The notes under the pieces were generated by a model, which made no database searches, was not told where the DNA came from, and saw only the letters and a list, made by a program, of their open reading frames with translations. From positions 2,716 through 31,109 of the forward strand of contig NWUY0300036468.1 of NCBI GenBank assembly GCA_004151065.3: 28,394 nt of DNA, given 5' to 3'. The DNA is from Larix sibirica. Lineage: Eukaryota > Streptophyta > Pinopsida > Pinales > Pinaceae. Positions within the stretch are counted from its first letter, which is position 1. Each line of letters starts with the position of its first letter. The position numbers and the translations under genes are program-made. This document shows, piece by piece, positions 1-10,610 of this stretch.

Positions 1-418
1 TGGTAAAGAGGTTGTATTCCCTATTCAATTAGGATTTGCCATCATGAAGCTACTACATAATAAAGAAGAGGAACCAAATGACATGCAAAGGAGGATCCAT
101 CAATAGATTCAAGTGTAACAAACAAGAGAACAAGCGGTTGATAAAACCCAAATACATCAAGATAAGATGAAAGATATTTTTAATTGAAGGCCATGGAAAT
201 AAATTTTCAACCAGGGGACTTAGTGCTAAAATGGGATGCTAGAAAAGAAGACAAAGGCAAGCATGGAAAATTTAATAGTCTGTGTATGGGAACCTTTTCA
301 AGTTTCAACGGTCCGAGGCAACAATGCATATACTTTTGCTCATATGGAGGGTGAAACTCTAGGATATCATGTGAATGGGAGGTTTCTCAAACGTGTTTTG
401 CAATATTGAAGGTTTGAA
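1..418 (+). pseudogene. Integrase C-terminal fragment (unit A)
   Basis: This is the last part of a Ty3/gypsy pol polyprotein. In broken frames one reads residues typical of the integrase C-terminal domain: a VYGKEV-like start at the window edge, then a K(H)GKF block, PFQVSTV, TFAHMEGETLG and NGRFLKRV close to the stop. This SH3-like region normally helps position integrase on target DNA. It aligns with 11597-11998 in unit B, with substitutions and small indels. In-frame stops (for example TAG near 105 and TGA near 185) show it is dead. I see no chromodomain after it, which fits Tat/Athila rather than chromoviruses. The N-terminal and catalytic domains lie before the window. Confidence 0.8.
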
Positions 419-1004
419 GAACACTCAACTATGTACAATAGTAGTTAAATTCAAATTCTTTTTAAATTTCATTCTTAATTTTTTTTTAAAGATTCAGTTA
501 ACAGGCTGTTGGTTGAAGTTTTTAATGGGAAACAAATTCATAGTAAAAATAAGGAAGTACACTCCATAAACTAATACAAAGGAATTAATCTATTGTTCTC
601 AGCAACTCACAAGCAAAATGCTGTCCCCGTTGGAGCCAATCTTAGCACAAGGATGAATTTCATGTTACATGGACTTAAAATTTTCCATGGAGGGATAAAA
701 TCAATCATATCATAGCAAACAAATTTCTAGTTCTACATGAAAAGGAGTAAAAATATGCTAGCAACAGAGCACTGAGGATTAGCTAAAGAATAAAACAAGC
801 TATGTGCCAAAGCGATAAAATGAAGCACAGCAAGAATGACATTAGCACCCAAGTGATAGAAGTTAAGGAGATAGGTAATTATGGGTGGAATACCTTGTGG
901 CTATTAGATATTAGTGCTCGAACATTGAACCTAACGATCCAAGTCATGACCAAGGTCCTAGAACCAAATGTCATGGGAAAAGGTGATAGATGGGAATTGA
1001 GAAA
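419..1004 (+). other. Spacer between pol and extra ORF (unit A)
   Basis: This stretch aligns with 12000-12602 of unit B, so it belongs to the element rather than to inserted DNA. It contains only short open stretches (for example 802-1047) with no family I recognise. It probably forms the untranslated spacer, or a decayed leader, of the extra ORF. The match to unit B stops at an AGAAA motif (1000-1004), where unit B has a deletion. Confidence 0.6.
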
Positions 1005-1831
1005 ATATTTGACAAATGGTTTCAGATCAATGGCATATTTCCTATAACATGCCCACAAGTTGCAAGGAATTTAATGATGGTTGGGCCAAGCAACATGGCC
1101 AAAATGGTTTACACACGACAAGTTTCTATTGGAAGTGCATCTTGCTAACGAGATTTCAAAACTACTTTTTCCATGAAGCAAAATCGCCCATTCTCGGAAC
1201 ACTAGTACCCACATAGGCACCCACTGAGCACACATTTGGATGCCACATGGGCCTACCAAGGTAGAGATAGGATTACAACTATCCCACCTCAAATACAGTC
1301 ACATGTTAGCACCAAAGGAACACGCAGGCACCATGTGTACCAACCCAAGAGTGACACAAGGCCATCGGGGCCTAGGTGATGTCATGATGATGTCATCCCA
1401 AATTTTCCCAATAAAGAGATACCACGTGACAAATTCAAATTTCAATTGTTTAATGTGAGAGAAACAGTCGAAAGCAACATTCTACACTAAACAAAAGCAA
1501 CACCATCTTACTCTATTAGTGAAGAAGAATCAATCTCGTGCACCTTTCAATTGCTCAGATCAAGAGCCCCAAACTAGTAATTTTGACCATCTCTTATCAT
1601 TGAGTCTATCTGTCGGTCTAGTGTTTTAAAGCAATTTATAGAATGCCTTTTTTGTCCACCCTAACCTTCCACTACCTCCGAACAAGACCAACCCTAAAGA
1701 AGAGCATGTGGGTGACCAAGAAGGGGAAATTTTTGACCCATTCATAATGTTTACCACTTGACTAGGAAGCCGACACCAACTTTAATAATAGACACAATTT
1801 ATCCCACCTATGGGAATCAAATTTGGCATGA
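1005..1831 (+). other. Element-internal region without recognisable gene
   Basis: No coding family is recognisable. Short overlapping open stretches occur on both strands (1016-1216, 1071-1292 minus, 1240-1458), but none looks like a known protein. The equivalent DNA is missing from unit B because of its internal deletion, so there is no second copy for comparison. A later insertion into unit A cannot be excluded. Confidence 0.35.
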
Positions 1832-2960
1832 GTGGCCTGTCCCCAAACCTACCAATTTCCTAATTTCATAACTTGGTGTGTTGCTAACTATTCAACTGAC
1901 AAGAGAGATATTATGTCTTGTAATGGCTCTAAAGCCATTTGCATTATTACCAAAGAATCCATTTACCATATGCTTTGTTTCCATAACCAACCAAATTTGC
2001 TGCCATTAGATGATGATGCCTTTGATCTTGCTTGCCAAGAATTAACTGAGGTTGAGAAAGAGAAAGTATTAACCAGTTATGTAAATAAGGATTCCTCAAT
2101 GCTAACTATCCTTGCACCCTACAAATCCAACATTTTCTCTGATAATTCTAGAAAAGATATAACACTAATGTGCCAAATTCTAGGTTATGACAATGATAAA
2201 GTTGTGGATGACACCTTATTGGGGTTCATGGAAGCCAAAGCTCCTCTTTCTAGTTTGATGTTGACTAAATTTGACTACTACTAGTATCTAGCTAATAATA
2301 TTCATATCCACCTAAACAATTTCCACACTGTAAAGTATTTCAAATACTAGTCCTACCTTATGTACTTTTTTATACCATAATGCCCCTTACTTTGAGGACA
2401 TAGAGCTAGAAACAAAGGAAAGTACAGGAGCCAAGCTTCTTGTATATGAATGGACTAAAGTGATCGTCAGACAGTTGGACAATCAGGGATTTTCTATCTT
2501 TGTGGATAAGTTCATGTATATAGTACATTTTCTGTTGCAGAGTGATTTTCCTCCTAGAATTTTCTCATGATATAAAGAGTTGTTGCAGCTAAGCCCTAAA
2601 ACAATGATGGGGGATTGGTTTGTATATGAAGACCATACTGTATACTTGCTTCAAAATTTCCTCTCTCTAAGGATTTTTTCCTTAGAATACATAAGGCAAA
2701 GGTTTCTGTCAAATCAACTACATTTCATAAAAATTTAGAGTTATACACCCAATTACCTTAAAGTTACCCACATAAGTGGGTTCTTTAGTCAAGACTAGGA
2801 CTTCCCTTAGTCAGTAGAAGACATGTTCAAGCAACTAAATTTGTCCGAGGAAGAGAGATGGGCATATGTCCCTCATCAAGTCATATCAAAGAAGAGATAG
2901 GAAAAAACACTATGCATACAATCATCAACGTAATGCATAAATGGAGAAGATAGCCAAACT
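1832..2960 (+). pseudogene. Extra ORF of the Ty3/gypsy element, N-terminal half
   Basis: A 150-codon open stretch (1832-2284) is the cleanest coding stretch of unit A. It reads as a soluble, acidic to neutral protein with no membrane segment. Downstream, in shifted frames, coding-like residues continue (LLVYEWTKVIVRQLDNQGFS near 2440-2500, GDWFVYEDHT near 2610-2640, LSEEERWAYVPHQV near 2840-2885), so the protein was originally much longer. Tat and Athila elements are known to carry additional ORFs between pol and the 3' LTR, and I place this among them by position. I do not recognise the domain, and no function should be assigned. The ATG at 1832 is only the first in the open stretch; the true start is uncertain. 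Confidence 0.55.
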
Positions 2961-4985
2961 AGAAACATGGGAGAAGGTCAATGAGATAGCATGGATAGGT
3001 ACTATAAAGTATACATAGGGAAAAACCAAAAATTTACCAAGCCAAAAAATAGTAGTCCCTACCCCTCAAAAGCAAGAGCTAGGAGAAAAAATAATAGCAT
3101 CAGAGGCTCATTCAAACATGGAAATAGATGAGCCAGAAGAAGGTCATACACATAAGAAATCCAAGACTAAGGGAGATGAGGGAAACTAGCAAGCTCAGGT
3201 AGAAGTCACAAAGGTAGAAGATACAACTAGTGGGTCAGAAGCAACCTCCAGTCAACTTGGAGTAGTTCCAAAAATGGAAAACCTCCCATTAGTAGTTTTT
3301 GCAACTTTTAAGGCACAATCCATCTCAACATCAACTGGAGCTGCTCAATCTCAGTCCACCCTGTATTCTCAATTCACGGATATAAAGCACAATAATATTA
3401 AAATTATGAGGGACACATATCCCAAGACATGGGGGGACATGACTTAGAACAAATTTCTATCAGTGGTGGACCACAAAGAGGGAACCTTTAAAATGGCCTT
3501 TTTAGAACCAAAGGTCCCAAAGGTGAGGACATATGATGAATACAAAGCCACACAGATAAAAGTCAAATTCGATGAAATAAGCCCTATTGACATAGTGAAT
3601 TTTATAGACAATTTGGTGAGCTATTGTGCAAGGATGTCCTTTAATACTCTGCAAATGTAAAAAATATGCATGCATTAGTGCAATAGATTGAAAAGTATTT
3701 GAAGCTAGAGAAGGTGGACACCAAGGCTAAGCAGATGACCATCAAAGAGATAGAACATAAAATTGTTACACTGGGCACTAATTCAAGTGATCCCATTCCT
3801 ATGTAATCATTGATTCAACAAAAGGATAACGAGATCCAAGTGTTGAAGAAGAAATTGAAGCTAGAAAATGTGGAATATATGCATATCTTAGAGTTATTGG
3901 TGCTATAGGAGGAGAAGGATAAAATCTACAAGAAAATGCTAGAATATAAGAGCTCTATGGAGCAATACAAAGACAAGGTGACTAACCTAGAACTCTATGT
4001 TTCTACGATGGAATTAGAAAAGACAATAATTACAGCTCAAGCCACCCCACAATCCCTTAAAGGGGCAAGTAAACTTATGTTGGATCTTCCCATGAAGCAA
4101 GTAGAGATAAAAAAATATGGAGAAGAATTTGGAAGTTAAGGAGGGATAAATTACAACCCTAAACATTGATATAAGAGAAAGTGATGAGATCATTGAATAG
4201 CTAAGGAAAGAAAAACATAAGCTACAAACAAAGGTGGATCTGTTGTCAAAAAGGATCATAGGGAAGTCCCCCCTAAAAGGAGCCAAACATACCCATTGGG
4301 ATAGGATATCAACATAAATATTCAAACATTTGGATAATTTTGAGCTAATACAAGATGAATTAGTGTTGGCAAGTACCGCATCAATAAATATTAAAAGGAC
4401 ATCTACAGAACTAGAAAGCAAACTTGACATAGCCAAAAAAATGATTAAGTTCTTAAATAGCAAGACCAAAGCTAAGTTGTAGACATTGGGAGTTGCTAAC
4501 ATAACCAATATAATAACAAATACCAACAAGGTGATAGCAAAGAGAAACTTGATGTATAGTGTGCCAGGGTAAATAACCTAATAGGAGAGATCGCGTTCTT
4601 TAAAGTTATTTTTGAAAATGCATTAGAGAGAGGATTACCCTCCATGTAGGATGGGAATGGTGATCTATACACTCACGAAGCATACCAAGAATTTTTGAAT
4701 AACAAAAGAAATATTGATTCCAATTTTGTAGACATGGAAGGAAATCTAAAGGGGACAGTCATAGTGGAACTACTCTCTGAGGAATTTGAACTCCTGGATA
4801 GTCTAAATTTCACATATGAAAACATATCACCAATATCCTATGAGCAATACACAAGTGCAGATATGGTAGTGAATGCTATGAAAAACCATAAATATCCCAT
4901 GGGCAAGAATTGGTTTCAAATTGCAAAATATGTTGAAGTAATTTTTCCAGCCCAAGGACAAACCTCAACCTCACAACAAGGTTAA
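2961..4985 (+). pseudogene. Extra ORF of the Ty3/gypsy element, coiled-coil C-terminal half
   Basis: The sequence reads as Lys/Glu/Gln-rich heptad-like protein across about 3690-4560, interrupted by stops and frameshifts. Recognisable pieces are LIQQKDNEIQVLKKKLKLEN (near 3815), MLEYKSSMEQYKDKVTNLEL (3936-3995) and a final open stretch of 96 codons (4695-4985) ending just before the polypurine tract. A block at 3463-3660 (HKEGTFKMAFLEPKVPKVRT) precedes the coil. The same order is kept in unit B at 12603-14057, where different stops occur, which supports one ancestral long ORF. A structural or gag-like role is conceivable, but nothing in the sequence decides it. Confidence 0.6.
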
Positions 4986-5017
4986 GTCAAAAGGTTGAGT
5001 TAGGTTTAAAAAAGTAG

Positions 5018-5030
5018 TATTTTGGGGGCA
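5018..5030 (+). promoter_or_regulatory. Polypurine tract next to the LTR
   Basis: The sequence TATTTTGGGGGCA lies directly before the TGTT start of the LTR. A G-run in this position primes plus-strand DNA synthesis in LTR retrotransposons. The position, just after the extra ORF and directly against the LTR, supports the call. Confidence 0.7.
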
Positions 5031-5877
5031 TGTTTGGACATCCAGTAAAGGAAAAAATAAGTTTCAAGAATCAATTAGAAAGGAAAGGAAAATATATTAA
5101 GGCGATTTGAACTCCTGCAGTATTATCAGGCATTATTTGAGATAATATTTCTCAATATTGCAGTATCATAAACTACCAGGGAAAGGCTAAGATTGATCTG
5201 ACAAGAAGATTTATGAGATTCTAATCTCATGATCCTATCAACATGTAAAATCCCTTGTTATTATATTATCTTCTATAAATTCACAAGCTATTTCCAGCCT
5301 ATGTAATATTATTTTTTATCATCGGTAAAAGTTTTGAGTAGCCTATTACTATGCCATATCCATGGCATGAATGTGATGTGTATCTATGAAGAAGAAGAAT
5401 TTCATTTTGCTGACTAGTTTTCTCCATGAATGTTTTATGTGTTGAATATTTAATGAAGTATTCATTCATTGTTTGATATATTAATGTTCTAGCTTCCATG
5501 GCCATATTATTTTATCAATAATTAAAATTACTTTGTTAGAACTATTGAATTATTAATTGCTCAGTATGTTATTTTTCATAGAAACTACAAGACTTATTCC
5601 TAAGAATACCTTGCATATTTCACAGTTGTTCCATCAATTCCCCCATTCACCCCTTCATTACCAAGATTCTTGAATATAAATGTGTGAAATGCCACTAAAG
5701 TTCAATGTCTTACAATCATTTTTCCTATTTTCCTTTTGTATCTCAAGGAATTAAATGAAAATCTGAAAACCCTGGTACCTAAGAAATATTAAGCTCTAAA
5801 TCTAAATCAAATTGAGTTTGTATCATTCCCTGGCATATTATTTTATAGTCTAGAACATCTCAGGGGATAAGATAACA
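5031..5877 (+). repeat. Complete LTR shared by units A and B
   Basis: The 847-bp LTR starts TGTT and ends AACA, a perfect 4-bp terminal inverted repeat. A G-rich PPT lies directly before it and a tRNA-Asp-like PBS begins two bases after it. Its last 254 bases (5624-5877) recur at 14058-14311 as the remnant 3' LTR of unit B. A TATAAAT box sits at 5274-5280. The LTR closes unit A and opens unit B, which is the signature of a tandem array sharing one LTR. Confidence 0.85.
5274..5280 (+). promoter_or_regulatory. Candidate TATA box of the LTR promoter
   Basis: TATAAAT lies about 245 bp into the LTR, in an AT-rich setting, a plausible place for the U3 promoter. Transcription would start about 25-35 bp downstream. 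Only the motif and its position support this. Confidence 0.45.
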
Positions 5878-5879
5878 AA

Positions 5880-5898
5880 TGGCACCATTGTCTAGGAC
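5880..5898 (+). promoter_or_regulatory. Primer-binding site, tRNA-Asp-like
   Basis: TGGCACCATTGTCTAGGAC begins two bases after the LTR end. It matches the complement of the plant tRNA-Asp 3' end (TGGCGCCGTTGCCGGGG plus two bases) at most positions. Four of the five differences are G-to-A or C-to-T changes, the pattern expected from decay of methylated cytosines. tRNA-Asp priming is known for the Athila/Tat lineage. Confidence 0.75.
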
Positions 5899-6121
5899 AA
5901 AGGTTCAAAATAAATTTCCCTGGGCATGATAAAATATCAACATTGATTCTTGACAATGAACCAGAGTCAGGAATTCGATCGCATTTAATTCACTTGGAGA
6001 CTCCATTAGCGTAGATTTGGCTTCTGGAAAGAGGCACACTAGAGATAACCCTGGATTTGAGGATATAAAAATTATACCCGAACTTTAAAAGCTAGTTATC
6101 TAGTGAAATATTTGTGAGAGG
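5899..6121 (+). other. Leader of unit B
   Basis: This is the untranslated or early gag leader between the PBS and the first clear gag-like stretch. A short ATG-initiated run (near 5958, MNQSQEFDRI) ends at a TAA and may be the decayed gag start. Confidence 0.4.
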
Positions 6122-7300
6122 GTGACATATACATTTACAGGTAATCCTCGGGTCGATTCATCTCCTTTTGTAGATCTAGAATTTCAAGATTCATCATATA
6201 GATCTAAAACCCCTAAAGATAAATATTATTCAGCAGAAAACCCTGCTTCACCTTTAATCAACCTTCATAAATCCCCTCTCCTAATTCTTGAAATTGATAA
6301 ACCCACCTTCAAACCGATCCTTAGGTATCGTTGAATTCCTATTCCCCCCTAGTCTAAGAACCTTATTCTTCAACACATGACGAATGGGTTAGGAGGAGGA
6401 GGTGTTAATACACCACCATTGCCATATATAAATCCTTGGGTAGCTTCCATATATGGCCCTTTAAACCCCCTTAAAACCTCCATGACCTCCCTGATAATTA
6501 CCTCAAGTTGTTTCCCAAATATGATGGAAAAAGGATAGTTACTGCTGAAGAACACATGGAAGCATTTCAAGATTTTATAGACAACCTATTTATAGAATAT
6601 GATGATGTTTTAATGAGGTTATTTGTACAAATATTGAAGGAGATGTTAGGAAATGGTTTAGAGGATTACCTCCTACATCAATTAATTCTTGGGATGTCCT
6701 TGAGACAACATTCATGAGAAAGTAGGGGGGAAATAGGGATAATCTTTATTACTTGACTGAATTTTCTCCCTTAAAGAAAGGAGTGCATAACTTGTAGTTG
6801 ATTTCAATATGAGATTTAATAAACCATACAATAAAATCCTTGCTGATAGAAAACCTTCTCAAGCAGTAGCATAGGTCACCTTTGTTGGTGCTTTTGAGCC
6901 TGGTTTTGCCATGATGCTAAGAGAAAGAAGGTCAACTACATTGCTCATCATTCAAGATGATGCTATGGACATTGAGGGGAATATGAAAACATTTTGGAAA
7001 ATGAAACCTAGGCAAGACCAAGGTGAAAAGGATAAAATAAAGCAAAGATATGAAGTTGGTTCATCTTGCCTAAAGAAAGATTCCCATAATGTTAAGATTG
7101 AAGAAATCCCAAGAATAATCAAAAGCTTAATAAATAAATTGACTATGCTAGAGGTGGAAGGTAATAATCCCAATAGAGCTCCTTAATGTGGAGAACCAAG
7201 AAATCCAAATAAATACAGGAGACCACTCAATCCTCAAATTAGGAATAAGGAGAGAATAAATTTAGATCACCCTATACATCTCCCTGTGAGAGAAAACAAC
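6122..7300 (+). pseudogene. gag: gag (capsid) pseudogene
   Basis: The gag protein forms the retrotransposon particle. The recognisable core is at 6508-6717, with FPKYDGKRIVTAEEHMEAF and DVLMRLFVQ, the conserved beginning of the plant Ty3 retrotransposon gag domain. The expected YYLTEF and KKGV blocks follow in another frame (about 6740-6790), and MMLRERRSTTL with DDAMDIEGNM appears at 6911-6985. A Pro/Ser-rich N-terminal open stretch lies at 6122-6334. At least three frameshifts or stops separate these pieces. After 7186 the text is Asn/Lys/Pro-rich; I see no CCHC zinc knuckle. Gag is followed by a long linker to the protease, as usual in this group. Confidence 0.8.
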
Positions 7301-7737
7301 AAAAACAACAACTATATTGTATACCTCACAGTTGAAGAAGAATACATAGACTCTCAAGAATAAATGATTTGGATTTAGAATGAGGCTAATATAATTAATT
7401 TAACTCAAGATGGCTATGCAAGCTCCCCACATTCAAATGCTTATGATTTTAGCCATGAATAAAATAGTGAATATGATGTATCTTTAGGTGAGTATAGATT
7501 GTTTGTTGACACTCTTAAGCAAAGATGCAAAGGAAATATGACCTTAGGCCAAGACCAACTGGTGGGAAACAAGACAACCAAAACCAGCTTAAAAATTTCA
7601 CCTGTAAATCAGTTAAAGGACAAAGTTAATGATAATCCAAATGATGGAAAAACGAATGACAAATCATAATTAAAGAAATAATAAATGAGAAGAAAGAACA
7701 AGACAGACTTGTTACCCCCTACAACATTGAACATGAT
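7301..7737 (+). other. Gag-protease linker
   Basis: Reads as a low-complexity Asn/Lys/Asp-rich linker with several stops (for example TAA near 7360 and around 7667-7683). A coding-like run (EYRLFVDTLKQRCKGNMTLG, near 7490-7550) suggests it was once continuous with the polyprotein. No domain is recognised. Confidence 0.4.
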
Positions 7738-8338
7738 TTGGGTAAAATAAAAATTCTTGTGCCCCTAGTTGAGCTAGCAGAGAATCCAATTTATCATAAA
7801 CAAATTGAAAGGGTAATCAATGGAGCAGGACCAATAATTCAGCCAGACACATTAAATCTATCTTATGAATATCCAATAGTCAAATTTGGCCCTCACATTG
7901 ATGAAAGGGAAGAAGTTATTGATCAATTTTATGTAACTTTAAGCATTCATGAGAAATTACTACATAATTGCATGCTTGATTCAAGAGCTTCTCACAATCT
8001 AATGCCAAAAGTTATAATGGAATAGTTGAGATCAGAGATAAATAGACCTTACCATGATTTGTTTATTCAAGAAAATTCAAGAGTGTAGGGATGATAAAGG
8101 ACTTGGTTGTCACTCTAGCTCAATTACCTATGAAAAGCATTATGATGGATGTGGTAGTGGCAGATGTACCTGCCAAATGTGGAATGTTATGTCGAGACCT
8201 TGGGAAAATAAGCTTGGAGATGCAATGCAAATGGATATAAAATATTCCACAGTCCCAATTTTTGCAGGAGAAAGGAGGATATACAGAGAGGAAAATTTTT
8301 CCTATGTGGTAAGTGATCAAAACAATCCAAAGAATTAG
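7738..8338 (+). pseudogene. pro: Aspartic protease pseudogene
   Basis: This enzyme cuts the Gag-Pol polyprotein. Residues 1-95 of the open stretch 7738-8025 contain FYVTLSIHEKLLHNCMLDSR followed by ASHNLMP. The catalytic signature is normally Asp-Ser-Gly-Ala; here the Asp is kept (codon 7978-7980) but Gly is Arg (7984-7986), which should abolish activity. After a stop at 8023-8025 and a frame change, the second half continues to 8338 with a MQMDIKYSTVPIFAGERR run, typical of the end of this protease domain. It lies upstream of the first RNase H-like domain and is part of pol. Confidence 0.8.
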
Positions 8339-8461
8339 CCTCTCTTTACTACTAAAGAAGATATGGGGTGTTGTATTTTCTTAGCAAATGGGGAATCTAA
8401 TGGCTGTCCAAACACATAGAATTTGTCTTATAGTAGTAAAAATATCATTCATCAATTTTGG

Positions 8462-9051
8462 AAACTCTAGTTTGATGGGGAATCATCCAAAGATGACTCA
8501 GGGGATGGTTTTCCTCTAATTCCACCAACAAGGGAAAGGATTTCTTTATCATACAAATTGATTTTCAAGCTAGAAACAATGTAGTAGAATATTAGGCCTT
8601 CATTCTTGGTTTAGAAGATGCAAGAAGGATGAGAATAAAAAAGCTTACAACCTATGGGGATTATAAGTTAGTAGTGCAACAAGTCAAAATAATTTATGAA
8701 ACAAAACATCCAAGAATGAGAGCTTATAGAAATCAGGTTTGTGTTTTGACTTACAATTAATTTGACACCTTCAATATATCTGATGTTCCTAGAGAGTTAA
8801 ATCAACAAGTAGATTCATTGGCCTTGGTTGCTAGCACTTTTAAATCCCCAAAAGAACCAAAGTTAAGATATGAAGTGGAAATGAGGTACAAACCATCCAA
8901 CCCAGACAATTTAAAGCATTTATATGTTTTTGAAGATGACCAACATATTAGAAGATTCATTGAAATGGTTAATGAAATTTCTTTCACAACCATTGATCAA
9001 GATGAAGGAACAAACAAAAATCACTTGAAGAAGAGATGGAATGAGTCCTAA
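8462..9051 (+). pseudogene. RNase H-like domain located before RT
   Basis: The sequence reads FDGESS (Asp codon about 8474), then NNVVEY (8575-8592) followed by a stop where the usual text continues, LTTYGDYKLVVQQV (about 8645-8690), NISDVPRELNQQVDSLALVA (about 8774-8833), and a C-terminal extension YEVEMRYKPSNPDN (8869-8910). These correspond in order to the Asp, Glu, Asp and terminal Asp blocks of RNase H. RNase H removes the RNA strand of RNA-DNA hybrids. A second RNase H follows RT, so the element carries two. Tat-lineage elements are known for two RNase H domains; here one lies between protease and RT. Stops at 8468-8470, 8593-8595 and near 8758 inactivate it. Confidence 0.75.
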
Positions 9052-9367
9052 AATTAATAAATCATATTAATAATCACAAAATTTTGCAATTGAAGAATAA
9101 TTTCATTCCCAAGGAACTAGTTCCTCTTGAACAATTCTTTGACCAAAATGATATACCAATCAAGCCTAATGTTCACCCTAAGGTTGAACATGTAGAATAT
9201 TTCAACATTCGAACCCAAGAGGATCCCAAATACATCAAACTCTCTAAGATTTTGACTGCTAATTTAAAATAGATATATGTTAATTTTTTCAAGGAATATG
9301 TTGATGTCTTTGCTTGGAGATATGAGGACCTAAAAAATATTATACCAATATCATTCAACATAGAATA
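9052..9367 (+). pseudogene. Linker before RT
   Basis: The stretch 9084-9272 and the following text (FFKEYVDVFAWRYEDLK near 9288-9335) form the conserved approach to RT in plant Ty3 pol proteins, with the VFAW(R)YEDL block clear. A stop at 9270-9272 and a frame change near 9340 break it. No separate enzyme activity is expected. Confidence 0.65.
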
Positions 9368-10242
9368 CCTCTTAAATTAGAGTCCAAACCTTTCAGGAAG
9401 ACGTTAAGACATGTAAATCATATCCTCTTACCTATTATTGAAAAGGAAATCGGAAAACTATTGGATGCCAAGATCATTATTCCTATTAGATATTTTGAAT
9501 GGGTGGCAAATCTAGTGCCTGCGATGAAGAAGAATGGAGAAATAATTTTTTGTGTGGACTTTAGGAACATGAATAAATTCTCATTGAAAGATAATTGTCC
9601 TCTTCCCAAAATGGATCATATAATGCATAAGGTGGTAGGAGCCATCAAAATTTCCATGATGGATGGATTTTCAGGATATAACCAAGTAGCAATGCACATG
9701 GAAGACAAGGAAAAGACTGCATTCACTGCACCTTGGGGCACCTTCATGTATGACAAAATGCCTTTTGGTTTGATTATTGTAGGGAAATTTTTTCAAAGGG
9801 CCATGGACATCACTTTCTAGGTGAGAAGGATAAATTCATAATCCTATATTTGGATGACATGACAGACTTTTTTGAGTTTGAAGAAGATGATCTCAAGCCC
9901 CTCATACAAAATTTTAATAAGTGCAAAAAGTTTGGATTGTCTCTTAACCCCAATAAATCTCACCTTGCAATGGAAGAAGGTAAATTGTTGGGCCACATTG
10001 TGTCTAAGGAAGGAGTGAAAATTGATCCTCAAATAATGGAAGTAATAGAACTCATTGGATTACTAAGAAATAGGAAGGAGATACACTCATTCTTGGGAAA
10101 AATAAACTTCTTGAGAAGATTTATACATAACTTTGTTGAAATTGTTAAAACCATCACTGACATGCTGAATAAATACAGTGAGATTAAATGGACACAAGAA
10201 GTAAACCGCAACAGATTGAAGGAGATTTCAGAGAATCTCTAG
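9368..10242 (+). pseudogene. RT: Reverse transcriptase pseudogene
   Basis: RT copies the element RNA into DNA. Conserved blocks appear in order: PLKLESKPFRKTLR (9368-9409), AKIIIPIRYFEWVANLVP (about 9468-9521), CVDFRNMNK, MMDGFSGYNQV (about 9656-9690), TAFTAPWGTFMYDKMPFGL (9717-9773) and FQRAMDITF. A TAG and a frameshift lie at 9818-9822. The active-site YLDD is at 9847-9858, followed by KFGLSLNPNKSHLA, EGKLLGHIVSKEGVKIDP and FLGKINFLRRFI, ending at a stop at 10240-10242. The catalytic aspartates are present, so the domain was disabled by frame breaks, not by loss of the motif. Family assignment is firm. Confidence 0.92.
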
Positions 10243-10610
10243 TTTTAGTCAGTCCAAATTATGATAAAGAATTTCTATTTTTTTTCCTCTCAGAATCCTT
10301 TGCAACAATCTTATTAAAGAAAAATGTTGAAGGATATCAACAGCCAATTGCATTTTTCAACAAAGCATTGAGGGATACAAAGTGGAAGTATAACATAATG
10401 GAAAAACAAGCATATGCAATGGTCAAAGCGTTTAAATTCTTCAGGGGCTATATTCTACACTCTAAGTAATTGCATATGCACATAGCAACATTGTGAGAGA
10501 TGTCCTCATTCAACCTGATAGTGAAGGAAGAAGAGGGAAACATATAACTAAAATTCAGGAATATGACTTAGAAATAAATCCAACTAAGATGATTAAAGGT
10601 AAAGGACTGT
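10243..10610 (+). pseudogene. RNase H following RT (second RNase H)
   Basis: This is the usual Ty3 RNase H tethered to RT. It is recognised by QQPIAFFNKALRDTKWKYN, EKQAYAMVKAFKFFRGYILH (10398-10460) and, in another frame, the IQPDSEGRR and IQEYDLEINPTKMIKGKGL blocks (about 10510-10610). The first catalytic Asp region reads FFLSESFAT, so the expected Asp appears to be lost. A stop at 10467-10469 and a frame change split the domain. It leads directly into integrase. Confidence 0.75.

Larger units (their letters stand above)
1..5877 (+). mobile_element. Ty3/gypsy unit A, 3' part (integrase end, extra ORF, LTR)
   Basis: The first 420 bases match 11597-12000 of the next unit almost base for base, so the window opens inside the pol gene of an older Ty3/gypsy copy. 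The order is integrase C-terminus, spacer, extra ORF (1832-4985), polypurine tract and a full LTR. That LTR is followed directly by the primer-binding site of unit B, so the two units share it. The 5' part of unit A lies outside the window. All frames are broken. Tat/Athila placement rests on the extra ORF between pol and the 3' LTR and on the tRNA-Asp-like PBS of the neighbouring unit. Confidence 0.85.

Noticed and set aside
4014-4529. The longest open stretch in the window: 171 codons on the minus strand, very hydrophobic
   Set aside because: It lies antisense to the Lys/Glu-rich coiled coil of the extra ORF. The complement of such codons gives Leu/Phe/Ser/Ile-rich text, so the apparent membrane protein is a shadow.
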